Below are positions 49,021 to 57,833 of a DNA stretch of 64,000 nt, piece after piece. Below the pieces are notes generated by a model. That model searched no databases. It saw nothing but the letters and a program-made list of their open reading frames with translations, and was not told where the DNA came from. Every line of letters starts with the position of its first letter. Within the stretch, counting starts at the first letter, position 1. The position numbers and the translations under genes were made by a program. Origin of the DNA: an uncultured Gemmiger sp. (GTDB lineage Bacteria; Bacillota; Clostridia; Oscillospirales; Ruminococcaceae); NCBI GenBank assembly GCA_944386225.1, contig CALXAH010000017.1, positions 1 to 64,000 on the forward strand, written 5' to 3'.

Positions 49021-49890
49021 TTACACGGTATCCATAAAGGTTTTTTCAATGCGGCTGAACAGAACTACGCCAAGGGTCAGCACCGCTGCCGTCCAGACGA
49101 GGCTGTAAAGCAGCGCCCCCACCGACACCGAGCCGCAGCCCAGCAGCGCATAGCGATAGGCCTGCACCGGCCCGGTCATGGGGTTGAGCCCCACCAGGAT
49201 CTTCAGCGTGGGAGAGGAATCCAGCTGGGACATAGGATAGACCACCGGGGTGGCGTACATCCACAGGGATACGCCAAAGCCCACCACCACCGCCAGGTCG
49301 CGGTACTTGGTGGTCAGGCTGGACACAATAATGCCCATGCCCAGGCCGAATGCCATAACCATGATCAGAATAAACGGCAGTGCCAGGATCCACAGGTTGG
49401 GCCGGACAACGCCGCCCTCCACACTGGGATTAAACAGGAAATAGACCCAGAAGATCAGGAACATGCAGAACTGGATGCCGAAGTTGGCCAGCGAGGTAAG
49501 CACCTGGGAAACAGGCTGTACCAGACGGGGGAAGTAAATCTTGCCGAACAGGCCCGCGTTGTTGGTGAAGGTATTGGCGGTGCCGGTCAGGCAGGTGGAG
49601 AAGAAAGACCAGACCGCATTGCCCGCCATATAGAACAGGAACTGGGGCGCGCCCTCGGTGGAGATCTGGGCAATACCGCCGAATACCACCGTAAAGATCA
49701 CGCTGGTGATCAGGGGGCTTACCACCACCCACAGCGGGCCCAGAATCGTCTGCTTATAGGTAACGATAAAGTTACGCTTTACAAACAACATAATCAGGTC
49801 CCGGTAGTCCCACACCTCTTTGATATTGATGTCGAACCAGCCGGTATGCGGCCGGATAACCGTTGTCCATTTCTGCGTTTCTTTTTCCAT
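49021..49890 (-). CDS. polysaccharide ABC transporter permease (Wzm/TagG-type)
   Basis: 289 aa. ABC-2 permease with VWDYRDLIMLFVKRNFIVTY and TILGPLWVVVSPLITSVIF, then six membrane segments and VYPMSQLDSSPTLKILVGLN. ATG at 49890 is chosen, nine bases after GAGGG; a TTG nine bases upstream overlaps the site. First gene of the operon reading leftward to 43796, so the exporter and the CMP-ulosonic-type genes are made together. Second Wzm/Wzt pair of the window; its sequence is clearly different from the one at 4627-6178. Confidence 0.93.
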   Translation of the reverse strand: MEKETQKWTTVIRPHTGWFDINIKEVWDYRDLIMLFVKRNFIVTYKQTILGPLWVVVSPLITSVIFTVVFGGIAQISTEGAPQFLFYMAGNAVWSFFSTCLTGTANTFTNNAGLFGKIYFPRLVQPVSQVLTSLANFGIQFCMFLIFWVYFLFNPSVEGGVVRPNLWILALPFILIMVMAFGLGMGIIVSSLTTKYRDLAVVVGFGVSLWMYATPVVYPMSQLDSSPTLKILVGLNPMTGPVQAYRYALLGCGSVSVGALLYSLVWTAAVLTLGVVLFSRIEKTFMDTV

Positions 49891-49946
49891 TCTTTGCAAC
49901 CCTCGTTTGTTTTTATACTGTTAGATCGCTGTACCATATCCTGTCG

Positions 49947-49975
49947 ATTATAGCACATTCGGGCAGCGGTGTAAA
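49947..49975 (-). promoter_or_regulatory. promoter of the wzm2-to-kdsC-like operon
   Basis: Minus strand TTTACA (49975-49970), 17-bp spacer, perfect TATAAT (49952-49947) with TGC before it. One of the best promoters in the window. Confidence 0.85.
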
Positions 49976-51055
49976 TCAATAAGCCGTGCCGAAAAGCAGC
50001 CGGTTGATCCGGTTGTATTTCTGCTGAAGAGACAGATAGCGGGAAAGCTGGTTTTCGTACAAGCGGCCCAGCCGCCGGATCGCCCCCAGCCGGCGCCGGC
50101 GAAGCGGGCCGTAGAAGGGCGAGCAGTAACGCCGCCGGCGGAAAGTGTCCAGAATCTCCTTCATGCCGGGGCTGTTCAAAAACTCCAGTGCTTCCTGGCG
50201 GCGGGCCGGCTGTTCCTGCGCAGGCACGTTCAGCCGGGAAGCCAGACCGCTGCCCAGCGTGCGCAGGCAGTTCTGGTACATGCGGTGCTCGTGCTCCTGC
50301 GGGATATGGAAAAACTCGTCCACATCCCGGAATACCATCTGAAAGGTACGGCACCAGCCCTCGCAGAAAACAGCCGGCACCACATGGGAGGAACTGCCGC
50401 TCTTATCCTCGTTGTCGTAGAAGTAAAGCGGCGATTCCAGATAGACAAACCGGCTGCCCGGATTGGCTTCAAACACCAGCCGGGCATAGTGGAACACAAA
50501 GGGAAAATCCTCGCTGTGCCGCAGGGTGGTGTCAAACCGGTGGCCGGTACGGCGCAGCAGTTCCACCGAATAGAGCATGGACCAGGGTGCGCAAAGTTTC
50601 CAGTCCAGATAGAGAAAGCCGATCTGATCCGGGGCATACAGCGTTTCCGGGGCTTCGTGCACCGGCTCAAACACGGTATTGGGAAACGGCGTAAACCGCC
50701 AGATCACACAGTCATGGGGATGTTTTTTTGCCGCGGCAACAATGGCTTCCAGCATCCAGGGAGAAGCCACATCGTCCGGATCCAGAAATACCAGCCAGCG
50801 GCCCTGCGCCTGCTCGATCCCCACGTTGCGGGCCCTGCTCACGCCCTGGTTTTTCTGATGGATCACCCGCACCCGGGAATCGGCCGCGGCGTACTCGTCA
50901 CAGATGGCGCCGCAGTTATCCGGGCTGCCGTCGTCCACCAGAATCAGTTCAAAATCCCGGAAGGTCTGGGCCAGCACGCTGTCCACGCCCCGCCGCAGCC
51001 ATTGTTCCACTTTATAAATAGGCAGTACCACCGACACAAGGGGGGCCTTGCTCAT
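49976..51055 (-). CDS. GT2 glycosyltransferase
   Basis: 359 aa. An N-terminal GT-A domain (VSVVLPIYKVEQWLRRGVDS, LILVDDGSPDNCGAICDEY, GRWLVFLDPDDVAS with the DxD-type site). The C-terminal ~150 residues are helical and basic, without membrane segments. The start overlaps the upstream GT4 stop (ATGA). It is the last gene of the fdtA operon; the next operon's promoter begins at its stop codon. Acceptor and donor are unknown. Confidence 0.9.
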   Translation of the reverse strand: MSKAPLVSVVLPIYKVEQWLRRGVDSVLAQTFRDFELILVDDGSPDNCGAICDEYAAADSRVRVIHQKNQGVSRARNVGIEQAQGRWLVFLDPDDVASPWMLEAIVAAAKKHPHDCVIWRFTPFPNTVFEPVHEAPETLYAPDQIGFLYLDWKLCAPWSMLYSVELLRRTGHRFDTTLRHSEDFPFVFHYARLVFEANPGSRFVYLESPLYFYDNEDKSGSSSHVVPAVFCEGWCRTFQMVFRDVDEFFHIPQEHEHRMYQNCLRTLGSGLASRLNVPAQEQPARRQEALEFLNSPGMKEILDTFRRRRYCSPFYGPLRRRRLGAIRRLGRLYENQLSRYLSLQQKYNRINRLLFGTAY

Positions 51056-52350
51056 AACGTCTCCTTTCCCGTCTGGGGTTCAGGTTCGGTTTGGGTGGCG
51101 GCGCTCACACCGGCCAGGCGGCAGAAATGCTCGTAGTAGGCCTGGCGGCTGAAGGCCTGGGCCCGCTCCACGCCGGCCTTGCCGATACGGGCGCGGATGC
51201 GGGGATGGATGCGCAGGTAATGCACCGCCTCCAGCAGGCTTTCGGTCATGGGTTTGGCCTCCGGCAGCGGGGCGGTCAGGGTACCGTAGACGATCTCATC
51301 CCGGTCTACCAGCAGTGCGCCGGAACCTTCCAGATACTCGGGCATGCCGCCGGAGCGGGCTGCCACCACCGGGCAGCCGCAGGCCATGGCTTCAATGGCG
51401 GTAATGCCGGCGGGCTCGTCCCACAGCGCGGGGAAACAGGCCGCATTGGCCGCCCGGTAGTAGGCGGGCAGCTTTTCGTTGGGAATAAACCCGGTAAAGA
51501 CGATCCGGCCCTGCTCCTGCAGATCGGCAGCGCTCTGCCGCAGCTGGGAGAAGAAGGGCGAATCGCTTTCGTCATCAAAGAAGGGGCTGCCGATTACCAG
51601 CAGCTTGACCGCCGGATCCTCACAGCGGCGCAGTGCCTCCACCAGACGATGGATACCCTTTTCCGGGCAGATGCGCCCGCAGAACAGCACCACAAAATCC
51701 TCTTTGGAGAAGCCCAGTTCCGTGCGCAGGGCCTGCGCCTGGGCCTTTTCCGCCTTTTCGCCCGGGCAGAAACGGCTCACGTCCACGCAGTTGGGGATCC
51801 GATGCACCGCCATGGGACGGGTGGGCGTCCACAGCCCGGCCACATACTGGCTGATGGCGATCACACCGCCGTACAGGTTTTCCAGTTCCGGGGTGCACTG
51901 GGTCTGCATATGCAGATGGGCCAGCATCTTGTCCCGGCCGATCTGGCGGCTGATATGGGCCAGCTCCAGCAGATTGCCGCCCTCGGCAATCACCAGATCC
52001 GGTTTTTCCTCCTTGACCAGCTTGGCCACCCGGTTGTACCAGGGATCCAGCGGCGCCGGCTGATTTAAGCGGCGCATCACGCCGCACATGGGTCCCCACA
52101 GCCCCCGCTCGTCCTTATGGGGCAGGTAGTAGATCCGGGTGTGAGGATACAGGGCGGCCTGCTCCTGGGCGGTATCGTCCGGGGCGCTTACGCAGACCAG
52201 ATCCAGCCGCTGCTGGATCTCATTTTCCTGGATCAGATGGGTGATCAGGCTCTCCACGGCGCCGCCGCGGGTGGCGGGCACCGGAAGATCCGGAGGCGGG
52301 ATCAGAAACAGCTTGGGCTTATTGCCAGCTGTTGACGGCGTCAACGACAT
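51052..52350 (-). CDS. GT4 glycosyltransferase
   Basis: 432 aa, GT-B fold. N-terminal [20 protein letters not shown] binds acceptor; the donor domain has [21 protein letters not shown] and [20 protein letters not shown] (E-x7-E). ATG at 52350 follows AGGAGG by six bases; an upstream in-frame start is not used. It overlaps fdtB by 32 bp. Possibly transfers the aminosugar made by FdtA/FdtB, by context only. Confidence 0.9.
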   Translation of the reverse strand: MSLTPSTAGNKPKLFLIPPPDLPVPATRGGAVESLITHLIQENEIQQRLDLVCVSAPDDTAQEQAALYPHTRIYYLPHKDERGLWGPMCGVMRRLNQPAPLDPWYNRVAKLVKEEKPDLVIAEGGNLLELAHISRQIGRDKMLAHLHMQTQCTPELENLYGGVIAISQYVAGLWTPTRPMAVHRIPNCVDVSRFCPGEKAEKAQAQALRTELGFSKEDFVVLFCGRICPEKGIHRLVEALRRCEDPAVKLLVIGSPFFDDESDSPFFSQLRQSAADLQEQGRIVFTGFIPNEKLPAYYRAANAACFPALWDEPAGITAIEAMACGCPVVAARSGGMPEYLEGSGALLVDRDEIVYGTLTAPLPEAKPMTESLLEAVHYLRIHPRIRARIGKAGVERAQAFSRQAYYEHFCRLAGVSAATQTEPEPQTGKETL

Positions 52351-53416
52351 ACTGTACCTCCTCATCGGTCATTCCGTTGTAGAGCGGCAGGCTCACCACC
52401 TGGTCGGCGTAGGCCTCCGCGACAGGGTAGTCTCCCGGACGGCCACCCAGCCTGGCATAGCAGGGCGCCAGATGGGGCGGGATGGGATAGTGGATCTGGG
52501 CGTGGATGCCCTGCGCCTCCAGATGGGCCATCAGACCGGCCCGGTCGGCGGTGCGCACCACAAACAGGTGCCATACATGGCCGCAGCCGGGGCGGGTGGC
52601 GGGCAGGATCAGTTTTTCGTTCCGGATACCGGCCAGATACCGCCGGGCCACACTTTCCCGCTGGGCGATCAGTTCGGCCACGTGGGGCAGCTTTGCCCGC
52701 AGCAGAGCGGCCTGCAGTTCATCCAAGCGGCTGTTCACGCCGTTTTCCAGTTCGTTGTGGTACTTGACCTTGCTGCCGTAGTTGCGCAGGGTACGCACCT
52801 TGTCGGCCAGGTCGGGGTTATCGGTGACAATACAGCCCGCATCGCCAAAGGCGCCCACGTTCTTGGTGGGAAAAAAGCTGAAGCAGCCGATATCCCCGAA
52901 GGTACCGGCCATCTTTCCTTTATACCGGGCGGTATGGGCCTGGGCGCAGTCCTCCACCACAAACAGATTGTGGCGGCGGGCCACCTCCAGAATGGGGTCC
53001 ATGTCACAGATCTGCCCATACAGGTGCACCGGCAGGATCGCCCGGGTGCGGGGGGTGACGGCCGCTTCCAGACGGGCGGCATCCAGCAGGTAGTATTCGT
53101 CCGGCTCCACATACACCGGGGTGGCCCCGTTCAGGGTAACCCCCATGACACTGGCAATAAAGGTATTGGCGGGCACCAGCACCTCGTCGCCGGGGCCTAT
53201 GCCCAGCGCCCGGAAAGCCAGCACCAGCGCGTCCAGGCCGCTGCCTACCCCCACGCAGTATTGGCTTTCGTTAAAGGCGGCGTACTCCTGTTCAAAGGCT
53301 TCCAGCTCTTTGCCCAGGATGTACCAGCCGCTGCGCAGCGCCCGCAGGGCTGCCGCCTCGTATTCGTCCTGGAACTGGCGGAACTGCCGGTCCAGCACGT
53401 TGAATTCAATCTTCAT
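52319..53416 (-). CDS. FdtB-like sugar aminotransferase (DegT/DnrJ/EryC1 family)
   Basis: 365 aa, PLP-dependent. [53 protein letters not shown] (Asp to the PLP ring) and [17 protein letters not shown] with the PLP Lys. Directly behind an FdtA-like ketoisomerase gene (ATGA overlap), it should aminate C3 of dTDP-3-keto-6-deoxyhexose, giving dTDP-Fuc3N or dTDP-Qui3N. ATG 53416 with AGGAGG ten bases upstream. No FdtC-type N-acetyltransferase follows. Confidence 0.9.
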   Translation of the reverse strand: MKIEFNVLDRQFRQFQDEYEAAALRALRSGWYILGKELEAFEQEYAAFNESQYCVGVGSGLDALVLAFRALGIGPGDEVLVPANTFIASVMGVTLNGATPVYVEPDEYYLLDAARLEAAVTPRTRAILPVHLYGQICDMDPILEVARRHNLFVVEDCAQAHTARYKGKMAGTFGDIGCFSFFPTKNVGAFGDAGCIVTDNPDLADKVRTLRNYGSKVKYHNELENGVNSRLDELQAALLRAKLPHVAELIAQRESVARRYLAGIRNEKLILPATRPGCGHVWHLFVVRTADRAGLMAHLEAQGIHAQIHYPIPPHLAPCYARLGGRPGDYPVAEAYADQVVSLPLYNGMTDEEVQYVVDAVNSWQ

Positions 53417-53826
53417 TCCTTGTGCGCCTCCTTGCACCAGGCGAGGAACCGGTCGTAATCCCGGATATAGTCAGCCTCGTCGTAATGTTCACTGGCTGCC
53501 ACGCAGAGCACCGAATCGCTCTGCTCCCACAGCATTTCCCGCCACAGGCCGCTGTCCAGCAGCAGGCCCTTGTCCGGGCTGTCCAGCAGGACCTCGGCCT
53601 TTTCCCGGCCGTCGTCCAGCAGGATGCGGATACGTCCGTAGGGGCAGAACAGCAGCTGGCGCAGCTGCCGGTGGGCATGGCCGCCCCGCAGCACCCCCGC
53701 GGAGGTGCCGTGGATATAATAGATGCGCTTGATCTCAAAGGGCAGTTCGATGCCGCCCTCAAAAAAACTCAGGTACCCCTCGCCGGGGGTCTCAATGGTG
53801 CGGATGGGAAGGAGCCTGTACTGCAT
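53413..53826 (-). CDS. FdtA/QdtA-like dTDP-4-keto-6-deoxyglucose 3,4-ketoisomerase
   Basis: 137 aa cupin of the WxcM-like family. [20 protein letters not shown] holds the paired active-site His residues; [19 protein letters not shown] and [17 protein letters not shown] follow. It moves the keto group from C4 to C3. FdtA and QdtA differ in C4 stereochemistry and cannot be told apart here. ATG at 53826 fits the family start; ATGs at 53850/53853 lie close to the promoter and lack a site. Its substrate is also the substrate of RfbC. Confidence 0.88.
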   Translation of the reverse strand: MQYRLLPIRTIETPGEGYLSFFEGGIELPFEIKRIYYIHGTSAGVLRGGHAHRQLRQLLFCPYGRIRILLDDGREKAEVLLDSPDKGLLLDSGLWREMLWEQSDSVLCVAASEHYDEADYIRDYDRFLAWCKEAHKE

Positions 53827-53855
53827 AGCCTTGAAAACCTGCCTTTCCATCATAC

Positions 53856-53884
53856 AAAATACCCGATTTCATAGGATAAGTCAA
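53856..53884 (-). promoter_or_regulatory. promoter of the fdtA-fdtB-GT operon
   Basis: Minus strand TTGACT (53884-53879), 17-bp spacer, TATTTT (53861-53856). It overlaps the stop of the upstream GT2 gene, so aminosugar genes can be controlled separately. Confidence 0.75.
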
Positions 53885-54831
53885 ATCTTTTTCAGCGCCT
53901 GACGCAGGCATTGGGCCCGCACCGGCAGCGGCAGCAGGCGGCAGCGGGCGGCGGGGGCGGCCAGCGGACGCATCCGGGCCTGTACCTGCCGCCAGCGGGT
54001 ACGCAGCGCCTCGTCGGCGGGCTGCTGCCCGGCCTGGGCGCTCAGGGACAGATACCGCCGCCAGCAGGCGGCCAGTGCCCGGTCCTGCAGTTCGGCGGGC
54101 AGGCCCCGGGCGGCAAAGAACTCGTACCGGTCGCAGAGGGCGTCCACCGCGTCAAAGCTGGAGGGGGACAGACCGGTACGGCAGATGCTGCCCTGCCGCA
54201 GGCGGTAGTGGTACACTACCCGGCCGCTGCACGCCACCCGGCCGCTGGCCAGCAGCAGCCGGTGGGCCACCGCGTCGTCCTCGTTGTTCAGCCCCTCCGG
54301 ATAGCGCAGGGATTTCCAGAGTCCGGCGGCATACAGCTTGTTCCAGGCAACGGTATAATAGGTGGCCCGGGGGCTGTACAGGCAGGGCAGCAGACTGCAG
54401 CCGCTGAACGTTCCCTCCCGCACAGGCACGGTAAGCGCCGGGGTGGGCAGCGAAGCGCCCTGCTCGTCCACGTCCTCCACCGCGCCGATGGCCATATCGG
54501 CCTTTTCGCGGATAATGGCGTTATGCAGAATTTCCAGATAATCCGCCGTGACCAGATCGTCCGAGTCCACAAAAGCAATATAGCGGCCCCGGGCGATCTC
54601 CAGCCCGGCGTTGCGGGCGCTGGACAGGCCCCCGTTTTGCTTGTGAATTACCCGGATACGGCCGTCCCGCCCGGCCCAGGCATCGCAGAGCGCGCCGCAC
54701 TCGTCCGGGCTGCCGTCGTCCACCAGGATCAGTTCAAAGTCCCGGAAGGTCTGGCCGGTCAGGCTGGCAAGACAGGCGGGCAGAAATTCCTGCACCTTGT
54801 ACACCGGCACAATGACGCTGATCTCAGGCAT
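53881..54831 (-). CDS. GT2 glycosyltransferase
   Basis: 316 aa. GT-A domain: ISVIVPVYKVQEFLPACLAS, LILVDDGSPDECGALCDAW, NGGLSSARNAGLEIARG and YIAFVDSDDLVTADY. The C-terminal third is Arg/Ala-rich and helical. It overlaps the upstream GT2 by 8 bp. The first ~110 residues are very like those of several neighbours, a sign of recent duplication; the C-terminal parts have diverged. Confidence 0.9.
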   Translation of the reverse strand: MPEISVIVPVYKVQEFLPACLASLTGQTFRDFELILVDDGSPDECGALCDAWAGRDGRIRVIHKQNGGLSSARNAGLEIARGRYIAFVDSDDLVTADYLEILHNAIIREKADMAIGAVEDVDEQGASLPTPALTVPVREGTFSGCSLLPCLYSPRATYYTVAWNKLYAAGLWKSLRYPEGLNNEDDAVAHRLLLASGRVACSGRVVYHYRLRQGSICRTGLSPSSFDAVDALCDRYEFFAARGLPAELQDRALAACWRRYLSLSAQAGQQPADEALRTRWRQVQARMRPLAAPAARCRLLPLPVRAQCLRQALKKI

Positions 54832-55837
54832 GGCGCGCTCCTTTCCGCCGTTCGGTAAAATCGCCCCAGGCCTTGGCGGCCCGGTAGACCAGCTCCGGAT
54901 TCTGACAGAACAGCATGGCCCGCAGCTTTTCTCCTTTGGCGATGTGGGGGCAATTCCGGATGGCCCGTTTCAGGCGGCGCAGCACCGGCAGGTGGGCGGC
55001 AAACGCGTTCTGGGCGGCCTCGTCCAGTTCGCCCTGCTGGCGGGCATGCACATAGAAGATGTAGAACACCTGCCAGTACCGGGCCAGCGCCCACTGGGCC
55101 AGATCCTCCCGGCCGGGGCGGGTGAGCAGGTAGTCGTACCACATTTTATAGACGGTCAGGTCATCCAGCATACGGGGACGGAAGGCGGCGGCGGTCAGGC
55201 TGCCCGCCCGTTCCCGGTAGAAGTAGAGTTCGTCCGGCAGGCAGATGATCTGCTGGCCGTCGTAGATTTTGTGCAGGATGTTGCAGTCATCCCCGTACAG
55301 CAGGGTGGTGTCAAACCGCAGCCCCTCGAACAGGCGGGCGTTGATCAGCTTGTTCCAGCAGAGCATGCCGTACATCCCGCCGTTCTGGAACACATCCCGG
55401 AACAGCTCCAGCGCGTCCTGCCGGCCGCAGAGCGCGGCGGATACGGTGCGTTCCACCTTCTGATCCTGCTCGTTGATGCAGCGGGCGTTGCAGCCCGCCA
55501 TGGCGCAGCCTGCCTCGGTGAGGGCCCGGTACAGCTTTTCGTACATATCCGGCGCGATCAGGTCATCCGAGTCCACAAAGCCGATGTACTGGCCCCGGGC
55601 GGCATCCAGCCCGGCGTTGCTGGCGCTGGCCGGGCCGCCGTTGGGCTTGTGGATCACCCGGATGCGGCTGTCCCTGGCGGCCCACTCGTCGCAGAGTTCG
55701 CCGCAGCCGTTGGGGCTGCCGTCCTCCACCAGGATCAGCTCAAAATCCGTAAGGGTCTGGGCCAGGATGCTCTGGATGGTGCGGGGCAGGTAGTCTTTGG
55801 CGTCGTATACGGTGGTGATGATACTGATAAGGGGCAT
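54824..55837 (-). CDS. GT2 glycosyltransferase
   Basis: 337 aa. ISIITTVYDAKDYLPRTIQS, LILVEDGSPNGCGELCDEW, NGGPASASNAGLDAARG and YIGFVDSDDLIAPDM make the GT-A core. A longer middle with LLYGDDCNILHKIYDG follows, where acceptor choice is expected. ATG at 55837 has AGGAGG five bases upstream. Overlaps the next gene by 8 bp. Confidence 0.9.
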   Translation of the reverse strand: MPLISIITTVYDAKDYLPRTIQSILAQTLTDFELILVEDGSPNGCGELCDEWAARDSRIRVIHKPNGGPASASNAGLDAARGQYIGFVDSDDLIAPDMYEKLYRALTEAGCAMAGCNARCINEQDQKVERTVSAALCGRQDALELFRDVFQNGGMYGMLCWNKLINARLFEGLRFDTTLLYGDDCNILHKIYDGQQIICLPDELYFYRERAGSLTAAAFRPRMLDDLTVYKMWYDYLLTRPGREDLAQWALARYWQVFYIFYVHARQQGELDEAAQNAFAAHLPVLRRLKRAIRNCPHIAKGEKLRAMLFCQNPELVYRAAKAWGDFTERRKGARHA

Positions 55838-55861
55838 AGTGTCCTCCTGTTGTTGCAAGGT

Positions 55862-56875
55862 TCAGCCGGGATGGCGCAGCCGGAACAGCACCGCCAGCGG
55901 CAGGGCCAGCCGCAGCGTCACACACAGCCGCAGCAATCCGGCGGCCAACCGGTTGGGATCGGTGCGCAGACGCGTCAGCAACGCCCGGCGGGCGGGGGCG
56001 TAGCGCAGGATACGGCGCACAAGCCCCGCCACATGAAGGGTACCGGCGGCGCAGGGACGGCCCGCCAGCAGCCAGAACTGGATGGTATACACGCTGACCC
56101 GGCGGGCCTGCATCAGGTGCTGTTTTTCCGGCCCGGACAGACGGGCGGCATCCAGCACCGCGGCAAAGGCGGGGCGGGTGTACTCCTCGGCGGCCAGCAG
56201 GTCGGTGCGGCCCTGGCGGGACAGGGAGTTCTCTCCCCTGTCGTCCACCCAGTAACCGGGCCGGGAACACAGCGCCATCCGCCCGCACCGGGGCAGCAGC
56301 TGCAGATGGAACAGCAGATCTTCGTTGATGGCAAGGCGGGCGTCAAACCGCACCGGCGGGGCCGCGTTCAGGCAGGCGGCCCGGTACAGCTTGTTCACCG
56401 GGCTGGCCAGAATCCCGGTATCCACCAGCAGGTATTCCAGCCGGCCGGCCAGTGCCGCGAAGTCCGGCACGGTGAGATCGGGCACCGGTTCGCTGTAGCC
56501 GCTGGCCCGTTCCAGGCCAAAGACCAGCAGATCCAGATCTTCCGCCTCCATCCGGGGCAGAAAGACGGCGCAGGTATCCGGCAGCAGCCGGTCGTCCGAG
56601 TCCACAAAACTGATATAGGCTCCCCGGGCGGCGTCCAGCCCGGCGTTGCGGGCGGCGCTGGGGCCGCCGTTGGGCTGGTGGATCACCCGCACCCGGGCAT
56701 CCCGCTCCGCCCATGCATCGCAGAGGGCGGGGCTGCCGTCCCGGGAACCGTCGTCCACCAGGATCAGCTCCAGCCCGCCGGAGACGGCCTGTTGCAGGAT
56801 ACTCTCCACACACCGGTCCAGGGTGGCGGCGGCGTTGTACACCGGCACCACCACGCTCAGGCGCGGGGCGGTCAC
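55862..56875 (-). CDS. GT2 glycosyltransferase
   Basis: 337 aa. LSVVVPVYNAAATLDRCVES, LILVDDGSRDGSPALCDAW, NGGPSAARNAGLDAARG and YISFVDSDDRLLPD. Starts at GTG 56875, overlapping the upstream stop as GTGA, with GGGGAGG six bases upstream. A long upstream extension of the frame lies in the previous gene and is not used. Arg-rich amphipathic C-terminus, possibly for membrane contact. Confidence 0.9.
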   Translation of the reverse strand: MTAPRLSVVVPVYNAAATLDRCVESILQQAVSGGLELILVDDGSRDGSPALCDAWAERDARVRVIHQPNGGPSAARNAGLDAARGAYISFVDSDDRLLPDTCAVFLPRMEAEDLDLLVFGLERASGYSEPVPDLTVPDFAALAGRLEYLLVDTGILASPVNKLYRAACLNAAPPVRFDARLAINEDLLFHLQLLPRCGRMALCSRPGYWVDDRGENSLSRQGRTDLLAAEEYTRPAFAAVLDAARLSGPEKQHLMQARRVSVYTIQFWLLAGRPCAAGTLHVAGLVRRILRYAPARRALLTRLRTDPNRLAAGLLRLCVTLRLALPLAVLFRLRHPG

Positions 56876-57822
56876 GGGTTGCCTCCCCGGCGTGTCAGCC
56901 GCCGCGCCGCCAGCTGGATGCACCGGCCCGCAAAGTAGAACGGAAACGCCAGTTTTGCCTTCCAGGGCATCCGGTTCATCTCTTTCAGAAACGCGCCCGC
57001 GCCGCCGTACTTCAGCCGGTCGCAGAACGGGAAAAAGGTGCCCGCGCACACACAGCGGGTAAAAGGGTACCGGCCTTTAAAATACCGGCGGCTGGCCTCC
57101 ACCACCTGCAGAAAGTCCCGGTATTTCTGCACGGCGGTGGTGGTGGCGTTGTAGTTCTGATGGGCGGCGTCCACCCCGGCCACCCGGTAAGCGGAAAGTG
57201 CCTCGTCCATCACAAAGACCCGGCCCGCGTCCAGAAACAGCATGCAGAGGGCAAAGTCCGCAATGCTGCGGTTGGCGGTGACATAGGCCTCCCGGGCCGG
57301 ATCCGGGGTGCGGAAGAAGTTGCGCACCAGGCAGGCGGTACAGGAAAAGGTAACCCCCTGCAAAAACAGGTCCATGGTGGCGTCCCGATTCAGCAGCCGG
57401 GGATCGCTGGGCGGGCAGTGGTAGCGGTTGCCCGCGTCGTCGATCTCCTGGATGCGGTGGCTTACCGCCGCGTAGTCCGGATGGGCGCGGAGAAAGTCCA
57501 CCTGCTTTTGCAGCTTGTCCTCGGCCAGCCACCAGTCGTCCCCTTCCAGGGTGCAGATGAACTCGCCCTTTGCGGCGCACAGCCCCTCGTACCAGTTGCG
57601 GCTGATGCCCACATTCTTATCCCGCAGGCGCAGCCGGATGCGGCTGTCCCGGGCGGCGTACTCCTGCAGGATGGCACGGGTGCCGTCGGTACCCGCGTCC
57701 TCGCTGACCAGCACCTCAAAGGGGAAATCGGTGCGCTGGGCCAGCACGCTGTCCAGCGCCTGACGGATATATCGTTCCTGGTTGTAGGTGGTGACCAGCA
57801 CGGTCACGAGCGGCTGCTCCAT
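56872..57822 (-). CDS. GT2 glycosyltransferase, distinct subtype
   Basis: 316 aa. VTVLVTTYNQERYIRQALDS, EVLVSEDAGTDGTRAIL and FICTLEGDDWWLAEDKLQKQ (EGDDWW replaces the VDSDD of its neighbours). It belongs to a different GT2 branch from the surrounding tandem paralogues. It ends with a basic amphipathic region, RCIQLAARRLTRRGG. 11 bp after the upstream GT4. Confidence 0.9.
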   Translation of the reverse strand: MEQPLVTVLVTTYNQERYIRQALDSVLAQRTDFPFEVLVSEDAGTDGTRAILQEYAARDSRIRLRLRDKNVGISRNWYEGLCAAKGEFICTLEGDDWWLAEDKLQKQVDFLRAHPDYAAVSHRIQEIDDAGNRYHCPPSDPRLLNRDATMDLFLQGVTFSCTACLVRNFFRTPDPAREAYVTANRSIADFALCMLFLDAGRVFVMDEALSAYRVAGVDAAHQNYNATTTAVQKYRDFLQVVEASRRYFKGRYPFTRCVCAGTFFPFCDRLKYGGAGAFLKEMNRMPWKAKLAFPFYFAGRCIQLAARRLTRRGGNP

Positions 57823-57833
57823 GGCGGGCTCCT

